The notes below the pieces were generated by a model. The model did not search any database. It was given only the letters and a program-made list of their open reading frames with translations, and was not told the origin of the DNA. A stretch of DNA of 32,561 nucleotides, from NCBI GenBank assembly GCA_038255145.1, contig JBBSLP010000069.1, forward strand, positions 1 to 32,561, in the 5' to 3' direction. The position numbers were made by a program, and so were the translations under genes. Below, piece by piece: positions 14,898 to 23,591 of the stretch. The DNA is from WHTX01 sp038255145 (GTDB taxonomy: Bacteria > Actinomycetota > Acidimicrobiia > Acidimicrobiales > CAIXPF01). The stretch's first letter is position 1. Each line of letters begins with the position of its first letter.

Positions 14898-16349
14898 TCA
14901 GACCTGCTGGGGCAGGGGCGGCGGGGCGTCGACCGCGCAGTGGAACGGGGGCGCAGCCGTCTCCGCGGGCGGGGGACCTGGGGGCCGGCGGATGGTGGCC
15001 CAGGCGATCACCGCCGAGGTGGCCACCAGGGTGGCGATGATGGCGACGGCCCGGTGGAAGCCGCCCAGCAGCGCCGGGGGATCGTCGTACACCGCCCCGC
15101 TCAGCCCCGCAGCCAGGGGCAGGGTGGCCACGGACAACAGGCCCGCCACCCGGGCCACGGCGTTGTTCACCCCCGAGGCCACCCCGGCCCGTGAGGCGTC
15201 GGCCGCCCCCAGCGCCGCCGCGGTCAACGGGGCCACGGTCAGGGCCAGCCCGCAGGCGAACACGACCACCGCCGGCAGCACCACACCCACGTAGGTGGCC
15301 CCCTCGTCGATGCGACGGAACAGGAGGATGCCGACGGCGGCGACGGCGGGGCCCACGGTCATGGGCACCCGGGGCCCGATCTTCTGGGCCAGCTGCCCGG
15401 CCAGCGGCGAGCCCACCAGCATGAGGGCCGTCACCGGCAGCAACGACGCCCCGGCCTCGAGCGGGGAGTAGCCCAGGGCCGACTGCAGCACCACGGCCAA
15501 CAGGAAGAACACCCCCGACAGACCGGCATAGAGGGCGAAGGTGACCAGGTTGGCCCCGCTGAACTGGCGGGAGCGGAACAGGTCGAGGGGCAGCATGGGG
15601 TGCTCGATGCGGGCCTCCCACACCAGGAACCCGACCAGGGCCAGCACCCCGAGCACCCCGGCCACCCAGGGCAGGGGTCCACCTCGCGACGGACCTTCGA
15701 TCAGGGCCGCGGTCACCCCGGCCAGGCCCAGCGCCCCGAGCACGGCCCCGCCCACGTCGACGCGATGGGAGGCGTGGCTGTCGTGGCTCTCGGGCACATG
15801 GCGGCGGGCGATGAGGACCACGGCTGCGGCCAGGGGCAGGTTGAGCAGGAAGATGGCCCGCCACGACACCGCGCCGATGAGGTACCCCCCGGCGAAGGGC
15901 CCGATGGCCGTGGCCAGGCCCCCCAGGCCCGACCACGCGCCGATGGCCCGGCCCCGGTCATCGGGGTGGAACGTGGACTGCACGATGGCCAGGCTGCCTG
16001 GGGTCAGCAGGGCCCCGCCCACCCCCTGCAGGGCCCGGGCCAGGACCAACACGGTGATGTTGGGGGCCAGGCCACACAGCAGCGAGGCCAGGGCGAACCA
16101 CGTCACCCCGATGGTGAACACCCGCCGACGGCCGAACTGGTCACCCAACGAACCGCCGATGAGGATCAGGGCGGCCAGGGTGAGCAGGTAGCCGTCGAGC
16201 GTCCACTGCAGCCCGGCCACCCCCACCCCCAGGTCCTCGCCGATGGCGGGCAGGGCCACGTTGACCACGGTGGCGTCGAGGGCGGCCACCCCCGAGCCGG
16301 CCACCACCGCGGCCAGCACCCAACGCCCCTGGGCCGAGGACAACCGCAC
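14898..16349 (-). CDS. MFS drug-efflux transporter, DHA2/EmrB type
   Basis: This about 483-residue integral membrane protein resembles 14-helix proton-driven multidrug exporters. Characteristic stretches are VAALDATVVNVALPAIGEDL in helix 1 (the DATVVNVALP motif of the DHA2 group), GGSLGDQFGRRRVF in the loop between helices 2 and 3, and ARALQGVGGALLTPGSLAI with GPFAGGYLIG (motif C-like). Start choice is uncertain: GTG 16349 is the only usual start codon close to the conserved region and has no ribosome binding site. The frame stays open upstream into the SnoaL-like gene, so a leader of up to about 20 residues is possible. It lies 67 bp downstream of that gene on the same strand. Confidence 0.88.
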   Translation of the reverse strand: MRLSSAQGRWVLAAVVAGSGVAALDATVVNVALPAIGEDLGVGVAGLQWTLDGYLLTLAALILIGGSLGDQFGRRRVFTIGVTWFALASLLCGLAPNITVLVLARALQGVGGALLTPGSLAIVQSTFHPDDRGRAIGAWSGLGGLATAIGPFAGGYLIGAVSWRAIFLLNLPLAAAVVLIARRHVPESHDSHASHRVDVGGAVLGALGLAGVTAALIEGPSRGGPLPWVAGVLGVLALVGFLVWEARIEHPMLPLDLFRSRQFSGANLVTFALYAGLSGVFFLLAVVLQSALGYSPLEAGASLLPVTALMLVGSPLAGQLAQKIGPRVPMTVGPAVAAVGILLFRRIDEGATYVGVVLPAVVVFACGLALTVAPLTAAALGAADASRAGVASGVNNAVARVAGLLSVATLPLAAGLSGAVYDDPPALLGGFHRAVAIIATLVATSAVIAWATIRRPPGPPPAETAAPPFHCAVDAPPPLPQQV

Positions 16350-16416
16350 GGTGCCGTCGGTCGCGCTGGTGGGCTCGGCCCTCTCGATCTCGGGGTCGGG
16401 GGTGGGAGATCTGGCG

Positions 16417-16980
16417 TCAGACAGCGGGCGCCGCCGCGTCGAGCACGGAGTACAGGACGTCCTCGCGGTCGCGCCGGCCCCACACGCCGGGACCGACGCG
16501 CTGGCCCTTGCCCGGGGGCAGGGGGTCGACGCGGCGCCACTCCTGGGCCACGACACGGTGGGCCAGGCGCCACTCGTCGACGTACTGGCCGTGGTGGTCG
16601 GACCCACTGCGCCGCTCGAAGCGGTCGACGTAGCGGATGCCCCAGATGTCGTCCCTGCTGCCGCCCTCGGCACCGCCATCGGGGCCCTCGATGCGGTGGT
16701 AGGCCACGGCGTAGGTCTCGGCCCGGGCCGTGTGGCCCTCCACCTCGATGAGCATGTTGCCCAGGAAGTGCATGGTCACCGAGAAGCGGGGCAGGAAGGC
16801 CTCGGCGTTGGCGATGAAGTCGTCCACGCTGCCGGCCATGGTGCCGTGGTCGTCGTAGGCGTCGGGGTGGTAGCACGACCGCACCAGGTCGAAGTCCATG
16901 CGGTCGATGCCCCGGGCGTAGCGGGCCAGCACGTCGGCGATCTCGGCCTTGGCCACGAGCGTCTCTGTCGTCACCGTCAT
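16417..16980 (-). CDS. SnoaL/NTF2-like protein
   Basis: The 187-residue protein has the NTF2-like cone fold signature of actinobacterial SnoaL-like proteins: a helical start KAEIADVLARYARGIDRMD, then DLVRSCYHPDAYDDHGTMAG, FLPRFSVTMHFLGNMLIEV and AETYAVAYHRIEG. Related proteins include polyketide cyclases and ring-hydroxylating dioxygenase small subunits, and many are uncharacterised. The internal DIWGIRYVDRFERR strand pair and a polar C-terminal tail complete the family length. ATG 16980 has no strong ribosome binding site. It sits upstream of the MFS exporter and might be co-transcribed with it. Confidence 0.88.
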   Translation of the reverse strand: MTVTTETLVAKAEIADVLARYARGIDRMDFDLVRSCYHPDAYDDHGTMAGSVDDFIANAEAFLPRFSVTMHFLGNMLIEVEGHTARAETYAVAYHRIEGPDGGAEGGSRDDIWGIRYVDRFERRSGSDHHGQYVDEWRLAHRVVAQEWRRVDPLPPGKGQRVGPGVWGRRDREDVLYSVLDAAAPAV

Positions 16981-17012
16981 GGGGCCGTTGTAGCCGCCCC
17001 GGCCGGTCCTTG

Positions 17013-17276
17013 TCAGCCGGGCGGGCCGGGATCGACGCGGGTGAGGGTCAGCTCCATCCACCTCCGCCAGGTGCCTCCGTCCTGCCGCTCCCAGACGACG
17101 GCCATCGAGTCGCCGTCGGGGCGCAGGTCGAAGCGGGTGGTGGCTGCGGAGCCCGCGGTCGAGCCGTCGGCATCGAGGGTCGTGCCCGAGGTGGCCCAGC
17201 GGCCGACGAGGGGGGCGAGGGGGGCGAGGAGGGCGAGGGGGGCGAGGGGCTCGGCCAGGGACCCGGTGGCGGACAT
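17013..17276 (-). pseudogene. Shrunken DUF1579-like gene, probably a relic
   Basis: The 87-codon frame (MSATGSLAEP start) joins the beginning of a DUF1579/lipocalin-like domain (LVGRWATSGTTLDADG) directly to what looks like its end (MAVVWERQDGGTWRRWMELT, then LTRVD). The middle half, about 60-80 residues in typical members, is missing. The N-terminal LAPLALLAPLAPL is encoded by a G-rich 9-bp repeat. The product could be a short expressed protein, but the domain cannot close its barrel in this form. It lies between the CoA-transferase and the SnoaL-like gene on the same strand. The call rests on two short matches by eye. Confidence 0.45.
17208..17250 (+). repeat. G-rich 9-bp tandem repeat, quadruplex-capable
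   Basis: Four to five imperfect copies of GGGGGGCGA on the plus strand provide at least four runs of three or more Gs separated by short CGA or A spacers, the pattern expected for an intramolecular G-quadruplex. It lies inside the DUF1579-like relic, on its template side. Confidence 0.8.
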
Positions 17277-17389
17277 CGAGGCCGGGTACCCCGTCACACG
17301 GTGGGCGCACACACGACGCTGGCGCTGAGGGCGTGATCTCCCACCAGGTCACCGGGACCGATGCCCGGTGTGGTGGGGTCGGCGCCTGA

Positions 17390-18607
17390 TCAGCTGATGG
17401 GGCGTTCCTGGAGGACGTCGTCGGCCACCAGGGCGTCGTAGCGGGCCTCGTCCCAGCCCAACAACCCGCACACCAGGTCGCGGTTGTGGGTGCCCAGGGC
17501 GGCGGCCCGGAGGTCGAGCTCGTCGGGGAAGGCCGAGAAGCGCAGGGGCATGCCCGGGATGTCGATGGGGCCCATGAGGTCGTCGGGAACGGTGCGCACC
17601 GTGCGCTGGTCCCTGACGTGGGGGTGCTGCGCCGCCTCGACCACGGTGAGCACGGGGGCACAGGGCACCCGCTCCGCTTCCAGCGCAGCCAGGGCGGCGT
17701 CGCGGCCGGCCTGGGTGGCGAACCACGCCCTGATGATGTCGTTGACCTCGTCACGGTGGGTGACCCGCCCGGGGATCTCAGCCAGGCGGGGGTCCTCGGC
17801 CAGCTCGGGTCGGCCCATGGCCCGGCACAGCTGGGCCCACTGGCGGTCGTTGGACGCCCCCACCATGACCGCGCCGTCGGTCGCCGCGTAGATGCCGTAG
17901 CCGCCGAGGAAGGGGTGGGTGGAGCCCGAGCGCTCGGGCTCGAGCTGGCCGCCCGAGGCCGACCAGGCCTCGATGTTGACCTCGTGGCAGGTCATGTAGC
18001 AGTCGAGCAGGGACACCTCGACCTTCTGGCCCACCCCGGTGCGCTCGCGGTGGTAGAGGGCGGCCGACACCCCGGCCAGGCCGTGCACCCCGGTGAGCAC
18101 GTCGCCGGGGGACAGGCCCATCAGCGCCGGGGCCCGGTCGGGCTCTCCGTTCATGTGCAGGATGCCGCCGTAGGCCTGGGCGATGGCGTCGTAACCGGGC
18201 TGGTCGGACAGAGGTCCGTCCTGGCCGAAGGCGGAGATGGAGCACATGATCAACCGGGGGTTGAGGGCCGAGACCGTCTCCCAGTCCAGGCCCAGGCGGC
18301 CGATGACCCCGGGGCTGAAGTTCTCCACCAGCACGTCGACCTCGGCCACCAGCGCCCGGGTCAACTCCCGTCCCGCGGGGTGCTTGGCGTCGAGGAACAG
18401 CGACCGCTTGCCCCGGTTCTGCTGCACGTAGTAGCCCGAGCGCCCGTTGCGCATGCCGGGCAGGGTGCGGGACATGTCCCCGTGCGGTGGCAGCTCGACC
18501 TTGATGACGTCGGCCCCCATCTCGGCCATGAGCCGGGTGAGCGACGGTCCCGACAGGGCGTTGGTGAAGTCGAGGACCCGCAGCCCGTCGAAGATGCCCG
18601 TGGCCAT
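17390..18607 (-). CDS. CaiB/BaiF (class III) CoA-transferase
   Basis: The 405-residue protein has the interlocked-fold family III CoA-transferase features. It begins FDGLRVLDFTNALSGPSLTRL and continues MAEMGADVIKVELPPHGD; QQNRGKRSLFLDAK is followed by VLVENFSPGVIGRLGLDW. The expected catalytic aspartate is in PGYDAIAQAYGG (near 168). The enzyme moves CoA between an acyl-CoA and a carboxylic acid; the substrate is unknown, with options from oxalate or carnitine to bile-acid or alkylsuccinate types. ATG 18607 is preceded by a good ribosome binding site, GGGAGGGG. No partner gene such as an enoyl-CoA hydratase lies next to it. Confidence 0.92.
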   Translation of the reverse strand: MATGIFDGLRVLDFTNALSGPSLTRLMAEMGADVIKVELPPHGDMSRTLPGMRNGRSGYYVQQNRGKRSLFLDAKHPAGRELTRALVAEVDVLVENFSPGVIGRLGLDWETVSALNPRLIMCSISAFGQDGPLSDQPGYDAIAQAYGGILHMNGEPDRAPALMGLSPGDVLTGVHGLAGVSAALYHRERTGVGQKVEVSLLDCYMTCHEVNIEAWSASGGQLEPERSGSTHPFLGGYGIYAATDGAVMVGASNDRQWAQLCRAMGRPELAEDPRLAEIPGRVTHRDEVNDIIRAWFATQAGRDAALAALEAERVPCAPVLTVVEAAQHPHVRDQRTVRTVPDDLMGPIDIPGMPLRFSAFPDELDLRAAALGTHNRDLVCGLLGWDEARYDALVADDVLQERPIS

Positions 18608-18664
18608 GGATGCCCCTCCCGGACGCACCCCCCTGGCGCGACGCGGCCCCCTTACCTAGCGGAT

Positions 18665-19954
18665 CTACCCGCCGGGCGCCCGTCCGGAGGCGGGGTCGGA
18701 CGAGGAGCCGGAGCGGGGGGCCTTGGCCTGACCCAGGCGCTGGCTGCTGTAGATGCCGTGGTGGGACGAACACAGGTAGGAGGTCACGCAGGCCACGGCC
18801 ATGGGGACCATGGGGGCGGCCCCGAAGAGCTCGACCCCCATGACGATGCAGGCCAACGGCGTGTTGGCCGCCCCGGCGAACACGGCCACGAAGCCGATGG
18901 CGGCCATGAGGGGCACGGGCACGCCCAGGAGCCGGCCCAGGCTCGCCCCCAGGGTGGCCCCGATGACGAACAGGGGGGTCACCTCACCACCCTGGAAGCC
19001 CGACCCCAGGGTGACGGCGGTGAACAGGATCTTGAGGGCGAAGGCGAAGAGCACGACCCCGGCTCCCCCGGCCAGGGCCTGGGTGATGAGAGGGATGGAC
19101 AGGCCCAGGTAGTCGCGGCTGCCGACCAGGTAGGTGAGGGCGATGACGGCCAGCCCGCCGACCACGGGGCGCAGCGGCGGCCACAGCGCGGTGCGGGCGA
19201 ACAGGGCCTTGAGGCGGTGGGTCAGCTGGGTGAAGGCCGTGCTGGCCAGGCCGAAGACCACCCCGGCCAGTGCCACCTGGGCCAGCAGCAGGGGTTGCAG
19301 ATCGACGGGGCCGATGGTGGGCAGGGCGGTGTGGTGCACGCCCAGGGCCCGCACCACCAGGTCGCCGACCACCGAGGCGGCCAGGGTGGGGACGAGGGCG
19401 TCGTAGCGCAGGGTGCCGATGGCCTGGACCTCGAGAGCGAAGACCATGCCGGCCACGGGCACCCCGAAGACGGCCCCGAAGCCCCCACCGATGGCGGCGA
19501 TGAGCAGCAGGCGGCGGTCGTCGTCGTCCAGCCGGGCGATGCGGTGGGCGACGCGGTTGAAGGCGTCGGTCAGGCTGCCCGACATCTGGATGGCCGTGCC
19601 CTCCCGGCCGGCCGAGCCCCCGCACAGGTGGGTGAGCACGGTGCCCACGAACACCAGGGGGGCCATGCGCCGGGGGATCCACGCCCGCCGTTCGTGGATC
19701 TCGTCGAGGATCAGGTTGTTGCCCCCGGCCGAGGTCGAGCCCAGCCGGTGGTAGGCCAGTCCGACCACGAAGCCGGCCACGGGCAACAGGAACAGCAGCC
19801 AGCCGTGCTCCTCCCGGGTCTCCGTGGCCCAGTCCAGGGTGACCAGGAAGCCCGCGGCCGAGGCGCCGGCCAGGACGCCGACGACCGAACCCAGGGCCGT
19901 CCACCGCACCAGGTGACCGAGCAGGCGCACGGGTTCGGGCCGACGTCGGGGCAC
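18665..19954 (-). CDS. ClC family anion channel/antiporter, atypical (possible fluoride type)
   Basis: This 429-residue protein has about ten or more membrane helices and the ClC signatures. The second motif reads GSAGREGTAIQM (113-124) with the gating glutamate Glu118, but Thr replaces the usual Pro of GREGP. The first motif is not GSGIP but SAGGNNLILDEIH (75-87), and the third is GSGFQGGEVTPLFVIG. This set resembles the CLC-F fluoride/proton antiporter branch more than chloride channels; that assignment is from memory and tentative. The start is GTG 19954, nine bases past the amidohydrolase stop and within the short palindrome GGCACGACGTGCC. No fluoride riboswitch can fit in that gap. Confidence 0.87.
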   Translation of the reverse strand: MPRRRPEPVRLLGHLVRWTALGSVVGVLAGASAAGFLVTLDWATETREEHGWLLFLLPVAGFVVGLAYHRLGSTSAGGNNLILDEIHERRAWIPRRMAPLVFVGTVLTHLCGGSAGREGTAIQMSGSLTDAFNRVAHRIARLDDDDRRLLLIAAIGGGFGAVFGVPVAGMVFALEVQAIGTLRYDALVPTLAASVVGDLVVRALGVHHTALPTIGPVDLQPLLLAQVALAGVVFGLASTAFTQLTHRLKALFARTALWPPLRPVVGGLAVIALTYLVGSRDYLGLSIPLITQALAGGAGVVLFAFALKILFTAVTLGSGFQGGEVTPLFVIGATLGASLGRLLGVPVPLMAAIGFVAVFAGAANTPLACIVMGVELFGAAPMVPMAVACVTSYLCSSHHGIYSSQRLGQAKAPRSGSSSDPASGRAPGG

Positions 19955-19963
19955 GACGTGCCG

Positions 19964-21376
19964 TCAGCCGTGGTCGCGGGCGATGCGGCGCAGGCGGTCG
20001 TGGAGTTGGCGCGAGGCCTCGGTGCCGTCGCGGTGGACGATGACGCCGTCCTGGCTGACCAGCTTCCCCCCCACCCACACCTGCTTGAGGTTGCGCAGCC
20101 CGCAGCCCAGCACGTAGGTGCCGATGGGGTCCCACACCGGGCCTGTGTCGGGGTGGCGGGGGTCGACGACGAGGAAGTCGGCGTACTTGCCCACCTCGAG
20201 GCTGCCCACGTGGTCCTCGACGCCGAGCACGGTGGCCGAGCCCAGGGTGTGCAGCTCGAGCATCTGGCGAACGGCCATGGCCGCAGGGTCCTTGTGCACG
20301 GCCCGCTGCAGGTAGATGCCCATGCGCAGGTTCTGGAAGGGGTCCGACAGGTCGGTGCAGGACTGGTCGTCGAGGCCGACCCCCACCCGCATGCCCACCT
20401 CCAGGCAGCGGGGCACGTTGGCCACCCCCGAGGCCAGGCGCCCGTTGGACGTGGGCTGCCACACCATGGCGCAACCGGCGGTGGCCGCCTCGACGATCTG
20501 GCTGTCGGTGGCCTGGACGAAGTGGCCGAAGAGGAGGTCGGGCCCGAAGGCGCCGGCGTCGCGGTACCAGGCGAACTTGGAGCGCTGCAGGTCGAGCTGC
20601 TCGGCCGTCTCCAGGAAGTGGGGTTGGTTCTTGAGGCCGTGGCGGGCCATGGCCTCGACCTCGAGCTCGGCCGTGGACCGGTCGAGGGCCCACTGCACGG
20701 CTCCGCTGATGGCCGTGCCCAGGTAGGTGGGGTCCTCGGCGAAGCTCTGGCCGTAGGCCACGATGTGGTCGAGGCGGTCGAGCACATCGGCGTGGCTGCC
20801 GACCTCGTCGCTGAGCATGACGCTGTTGACGAAGCGCAGGCCGGCGTCGACCTTGGCCCGCACCTGGGCCTCGGCGAACTCGGGGCCGGGGAGCTCGCCG
20901 CCGAAGCCGCCCTTGCCGGCGTTGGCGGGGTCGAAGCGCAGGCCCGACGAGGTGAAGTCATAGGCCGTGGTGATGCCGCTGTTGAGGAAGTCCAGGGACC
21001 CGTGGTGGGTCAGCCAGTACATGTCCGCGGCGTCGGCGTGGCGGGTCCAGTGGGTCATGGCCGCGATCCACCCGTAGAGGGTGGCGTCGGCGCCCAGGCC
21101 GCGCGAGCCGCTGGTGAACAGGTGGCTGTGGGCGGAGACGAAGCCGGGGGCCACGAAGCAGCCCTCGGCGTCGACCACGGTGGTGGTGTCGTCGACGGGG
21201 CCGGGGTGTCGGCCGGCGCCGAGGGCGGAGATGCGTCCGTCGGCGCCGACCTCCATCCACCTCGCGTAGGGCTCGGGCCGGTCCGGGCCCAGGGTCAGCA
21301 GCAGCCCGTCCCGGACCAGGAGGCGGGGCGGGACTGGTGATCGATCAGCGGCTTCCACGGAGGGTGATGCTGGCAC
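19964..21376 (-). CDS. Amidohydrolase, TRZ/ATZ (cytosine deaminase-like) type
   Basis: This 470-residue metal-dependent hydrolase starts with a beta-sandwich segment (LLVRDGLLLTLGPD) and has the barrel metal ligands: HSH in GFVSAHSHLF (79-87), NQPHFLET (HxxE type), FGHFVQATDSQI, and an aspartate in GVGLDDQS. WQPTSNGRLASGVANVPR matches the conserved PxSN loop of aminohydrolases acting on ring amino groups, such as guanine, S-adenosylhomocysteine or triazine hydrolases. C-terminal LGVEDHVGSLEVGKYADFLV returns to the sandwich. The exact substrate cannot be told. Start: GTG 21376, without a good ribosome binding site; GTG 21358 is possible. The ClC gene follows after 9 bp, so the two are likely co-expressed. 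Confidence 0.9.
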   Translation of the reverse strand: MPASPSVEAADRSPVPPRLLVRDGLLLTLGPDRPEPYARWMEVGADGRISALGAGRHPGPVDDTTTVVDAEGCFVAPGFVSAHSHLFTSGSRGLGADATLYGWIAAMTHWTRHADAADMYWLTHHGSLDFLNSGITTAYDFTSSGLRFDPANAGKGGFGGELPGPEFAEAQVRAKVDAGLRFVNSVMLSDEVGSHADVLDRLDHIVAYGQSFAEDPTYLGTAISGAVQWALDRSTAELEVEAMARHGLKNQPHFLETAEQLDLQRSKFAWYRDAGAFGPDLLFGHFVQATDSQIVEAATAGCAMVWQPTSNGRLASGVANVPRCLEVGMRVGVGLDDQSCTDLSDPFQNLRMGIYLQRAVHKDPAAMAVRQMLELHTLGSATVLGVEDHVGSLEVGKYADFLVVDPRHPDTGPVWDPIGTYVLGCGLRNLKQVWVGGKLVSQDGVIVHRDGTEASRQLHDRLRRIARDHG

Positions 21377-21405
21377 GTCGGGGTGCCGACGGCCGGCGTC
21401 GGGGT

Positions 21406-22263
21406 TCAGGTGACGATGATGGTGGGAGGGGCGGGCATGGGCGCCGGCGGGGGCACGGGGCCGGGGGCCGCCACCCGGATGGGCGCAGGTCCCGCCGGTG
21501 CCGGCACGGGCGCGAGATTGGCCTGGCGGTGGGTGAGACGGTCAGGCACCAGGCGCTTGGCCGCAGCGGTGGCCACGGCGAGCTCGGGCAGGTGCAGGTC
21601 GGGCAGGCGGTCGGTGAGGTCCCGCACGTCGGGGAGATGGTCGGCGAGGTCGTGCAGGTCGGACCGGTGGAGGGCGGGCAGGGTGACGTCGGGCAGCAGG
21701 TGGGACAGGTCGAGGCGGTCGTGGCCGCCGAGGTGGTCAGCGATGCGATCGGGGAGGAGACGCTGGGCCACGCCGGTGAGGACCTGCAGGGGCCGCTGCT
21801 GCTCGCCCTGGATGGCATCGAGCACGATCAGGGTGCCGGTGAGGCCGGGGACGGCCCACTGCAGGATGCGGGTGCGATGCTCGAGGGAGGCGGCCCGCTC
21901 GGCATCACCGTCCTGGTGGGCCTGGCTGGCGGCTCTGCCCGAGCGGGCGGCGAGGAAGGTGGTGCCCAGGGCGGCGGCGAGGACGCCGGCCCGGACCAGG
22001 GACACCTTGGCCACGCCCCGCTGGGCGAAGACACGCTTGCGGTTGGCCACGGTGATGGCGATGCCGCTGGCCACCTGGGCGGCCATGGCCGAGTACTGGA
22101 CCGGCTGCCACGCCGACCAGCCCGCGTCCTCGCCGGCCCACGGGGTGGGAGAACCCGTGGCCGCAGCCCGGCGCAAGGCAGTGGCTCCCATCAGGGAACC
22201 TCCGAACCAGGCGGCCAGGCTCAGCTCGTTGACAGCGCGGCTGGTGACGTTCGTTCGGGCCAT
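21406..22263 (-). CDS. Unknown membrane protein with LPD repeats and Pro-rich tail
   Basis: The 285-residue product was not assigned to a family with certainty. About four hydrophobic segments (near 14-30, 56-72, 86-106 and 135-150) make the first half a likely membrane domain. After residue 165 come regularly spaced L/V-P-D units (LLPD, LLPD, HLPD, RLPD, VPD) about 10-20 residues apart, alternating with charged His/Asp-rich stretches such as RSDLHDLADHLPDVRDL. The last 35 residues are a Pro/Ala tail. ATG 22263 follows the ribosome binding site GGAGGACC. Neighbours on both sides are on the same strand but give no functional hint. Confidence 0.72.
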   Translation of the reverse strand: MARTNVTSRAVNELSLAAWFGGSLMGATALRRAAATGSPTPWAGEDAGWSAWQPVQYSAMAAQVASGIAITVANRKRVFAQRGVAKVSLVRAGVLAAALGTTFLAARSGRAASQAHQDGDAERAASLEHRTRILQWAVPGLTGTLIVLDAIQGEQQRPLQVLTGVAQRLLPDRIADHLGGHDRLDLSHLLPDVTLPALHRSDLHDLADHLPDVRDLTDRLPDLHLPELAVATAAAKRLVPDRLTHRQANLAPVPAPAGPAPIRVAAPGPVPPPAPMPAPPTIIVT

Positions 22264-22348
22264 GGGCGGTCCTCCGGGGGTTCGACTCGCCGAGGCCTGT
22301 ACCCCTTCGTCGTCCCGCCGACCCGTGCACGCCCCACCGCCGCCCCGG

Positions 22349-23518
22349 TCAGCGGCGCTTGTGGGCCCGGATCTCGTTGACGACGGCGTCGCGGGCGCCG
22401 CCCAGCAGGGTGGGGCGGTCGGCCCGGGCCCAGGCCATGGACTGCTCGGGACCCCGGCTCGAACCCTGGAAGCGGGGGAACACCTCGCGGGCCATGAGCT
22501 CGTAGCTGCGCCTGGTGGCGTCGCGGTCGGCCCACTCGTTGTGCATGGTCAGGAAGGCGCCGAAGCCCCCGGTCTGCTTCTCCAGCCGCTCGATCTGGGC
22601 CACGGCGTCGTCGGGGTCCCCGATCACGGCGAAGCCCGAGTCGACCAGCACCCGGGCCCACTCCTCGGGGTCCTCCGAGTCGGTCACCGGGCCGATGGGC
22701 AGCACCACCACGTTGCGGAAGTAGTCCACCCACGCCGGCAGCCCGTACTGCACGTCCTTGAAGGCCTGTTCGCGGGTCTCGGCGATGTGCATGGGCCCGA
22801 CCAGGCGCCAGTCGGCCCGGTCGACGGTGCCGCCGGCGGCGTCGGCCGCCTCCTGCCACACCTGCAGCTGCTGGCCCAACACGTCGAAGCCGCCCATGCT
22901 GGTGGCGCCCAGCGACAGCAGCCCGCCGCCGAACTTGCCCGCGGTGCGGGGACCGGCCGGGGACACCTGGGCGGCCACGGCGATCTCGAAGCGGGGCCAC
23001 GTGTAGGGGCGCAGGTGGAGGCGACCCTCACGCAGGGTGAACCAGTCGGTCTCCCGGGTCACGGGCTCGTCGCCCCGCAGCAGGGCGGTGATGGCCTCGA
23101 GGCTCTCCTCCATGCGCCGGCGTTGGGTGTCGGGGTCGATGCCCATCATGTAGGCGTCCGACGGCAGGGCGCCGGGGCCGACTCCGAACATCACCCGCCC
23201 CCGGGTCATGTGGTCCAGCTGCACCAGGCGGTTGGCCACCATCAGGGGGTGGTGGTAGGGCAGGGACACCACCCCGGTGCCCAGGCGGATGTGGCGGGTG
23301 CGCTCGGCGGCGGCGGCGATGAACACCTCGGGACAGGAGATGATCTCCATGCCCGCCGAGTGGTGCTCGCCCACCCAGGCCTCGTCGAAGCCGAGCTGGT
23401 CCAGCCACTGGATCAGCTCGAGGTCACGCTCGAGGGCCAACGTCGGGTTCTGCGACGGCGGGTGGAAGGGGGCGATGAAGGTGCCGAAGCGCAGCGGTCG
23501 ACCGATGGCAGAGGGCAT
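22349..23518 (-). CDS. LLM class flavin-dependent oxidoreductase, LimB-like
   Basis: This 389-residue luciferase-like monooxygenase begins LRFGTFIAPFHPPSQNPTLA and has DEAWVGEHHSAGMEIISCPE, a hallmark of the limonene-monooxygenase/LimB group. IRLGTGVVSLPYHHPLMVAN and RVMFGVGPGALPSDAYMMGI follow. Such enzymes use reduced FMN and oxygen to oxygenate a substrate; unlike the 293-residue LLM gene elsewhere in the window it does not look F420-type. The start is ATG 23518, with only a weak AGG upstream. No partner flavin reductase is encoded nearby, so reduced flavin must come from elsewhere. Confidence 0.9.
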   Translation of the reverse strand: MPSAIGRPLRFGTFIAPFHPPSQNPTLALERDLELIQWLDQLGFDEAWVGEHHSAGMEIISCPEVFIAAAAERTRHIRLGTGVVSLPYHHPLMVANRLVQLDHMTRGRVMFGVGPGALPSDAYMMGIDPDTQRRRMEESLEAITALLRGDEPVTRETDWFTLREGRLHLRPYTWPRFEIAVAAQVSPAGPRTAGKFGGGLLSLGATSMGGFDVLGQQLQVWQEAADAAGGTVDRADWRLVGPMHIAETREQAFKDVQYGLPAWVDYFRNVVVLPIGPVTDSEDPEEWARVLVDSGFAVIGDPDDAVAQIERLEKQTGGFGAFLTMHNEWADRDATRRSYELMAREVFPRFQGSSRGPEQSMAWARADRPTLLGGARDAVVNEIRAHKRR

Positions 23519-23591
23519 GGTCAGAACCTAGCCCTGGCTCATGTCACCCGTCACCCGCCGGCGGCGCCGCCGGCCGGGCCCGCGCCGCCGT

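Noticed and set aside
17208..17250. G-rich repeat array considered as a CRISPR-like or origin element
   Set aside because: Units are 9 bp without spacers, lie within a frame, and no cas or replication genes are nearby.
19950..19963. Fluoride riboswitch in front of the ClC gene
   Set aside because: The gap to the upstream gene is only 9 bp and none of the expected structure is present.
17486..21340. A 1284-codon open frame on the plus strand antisense to three genes
   Set aside because: Its product is a Gly/His/Gln/Val-rich sequence with no motif, and the opposite strand carries three well-recognised families. Long antisense frames are expected at this GC content.
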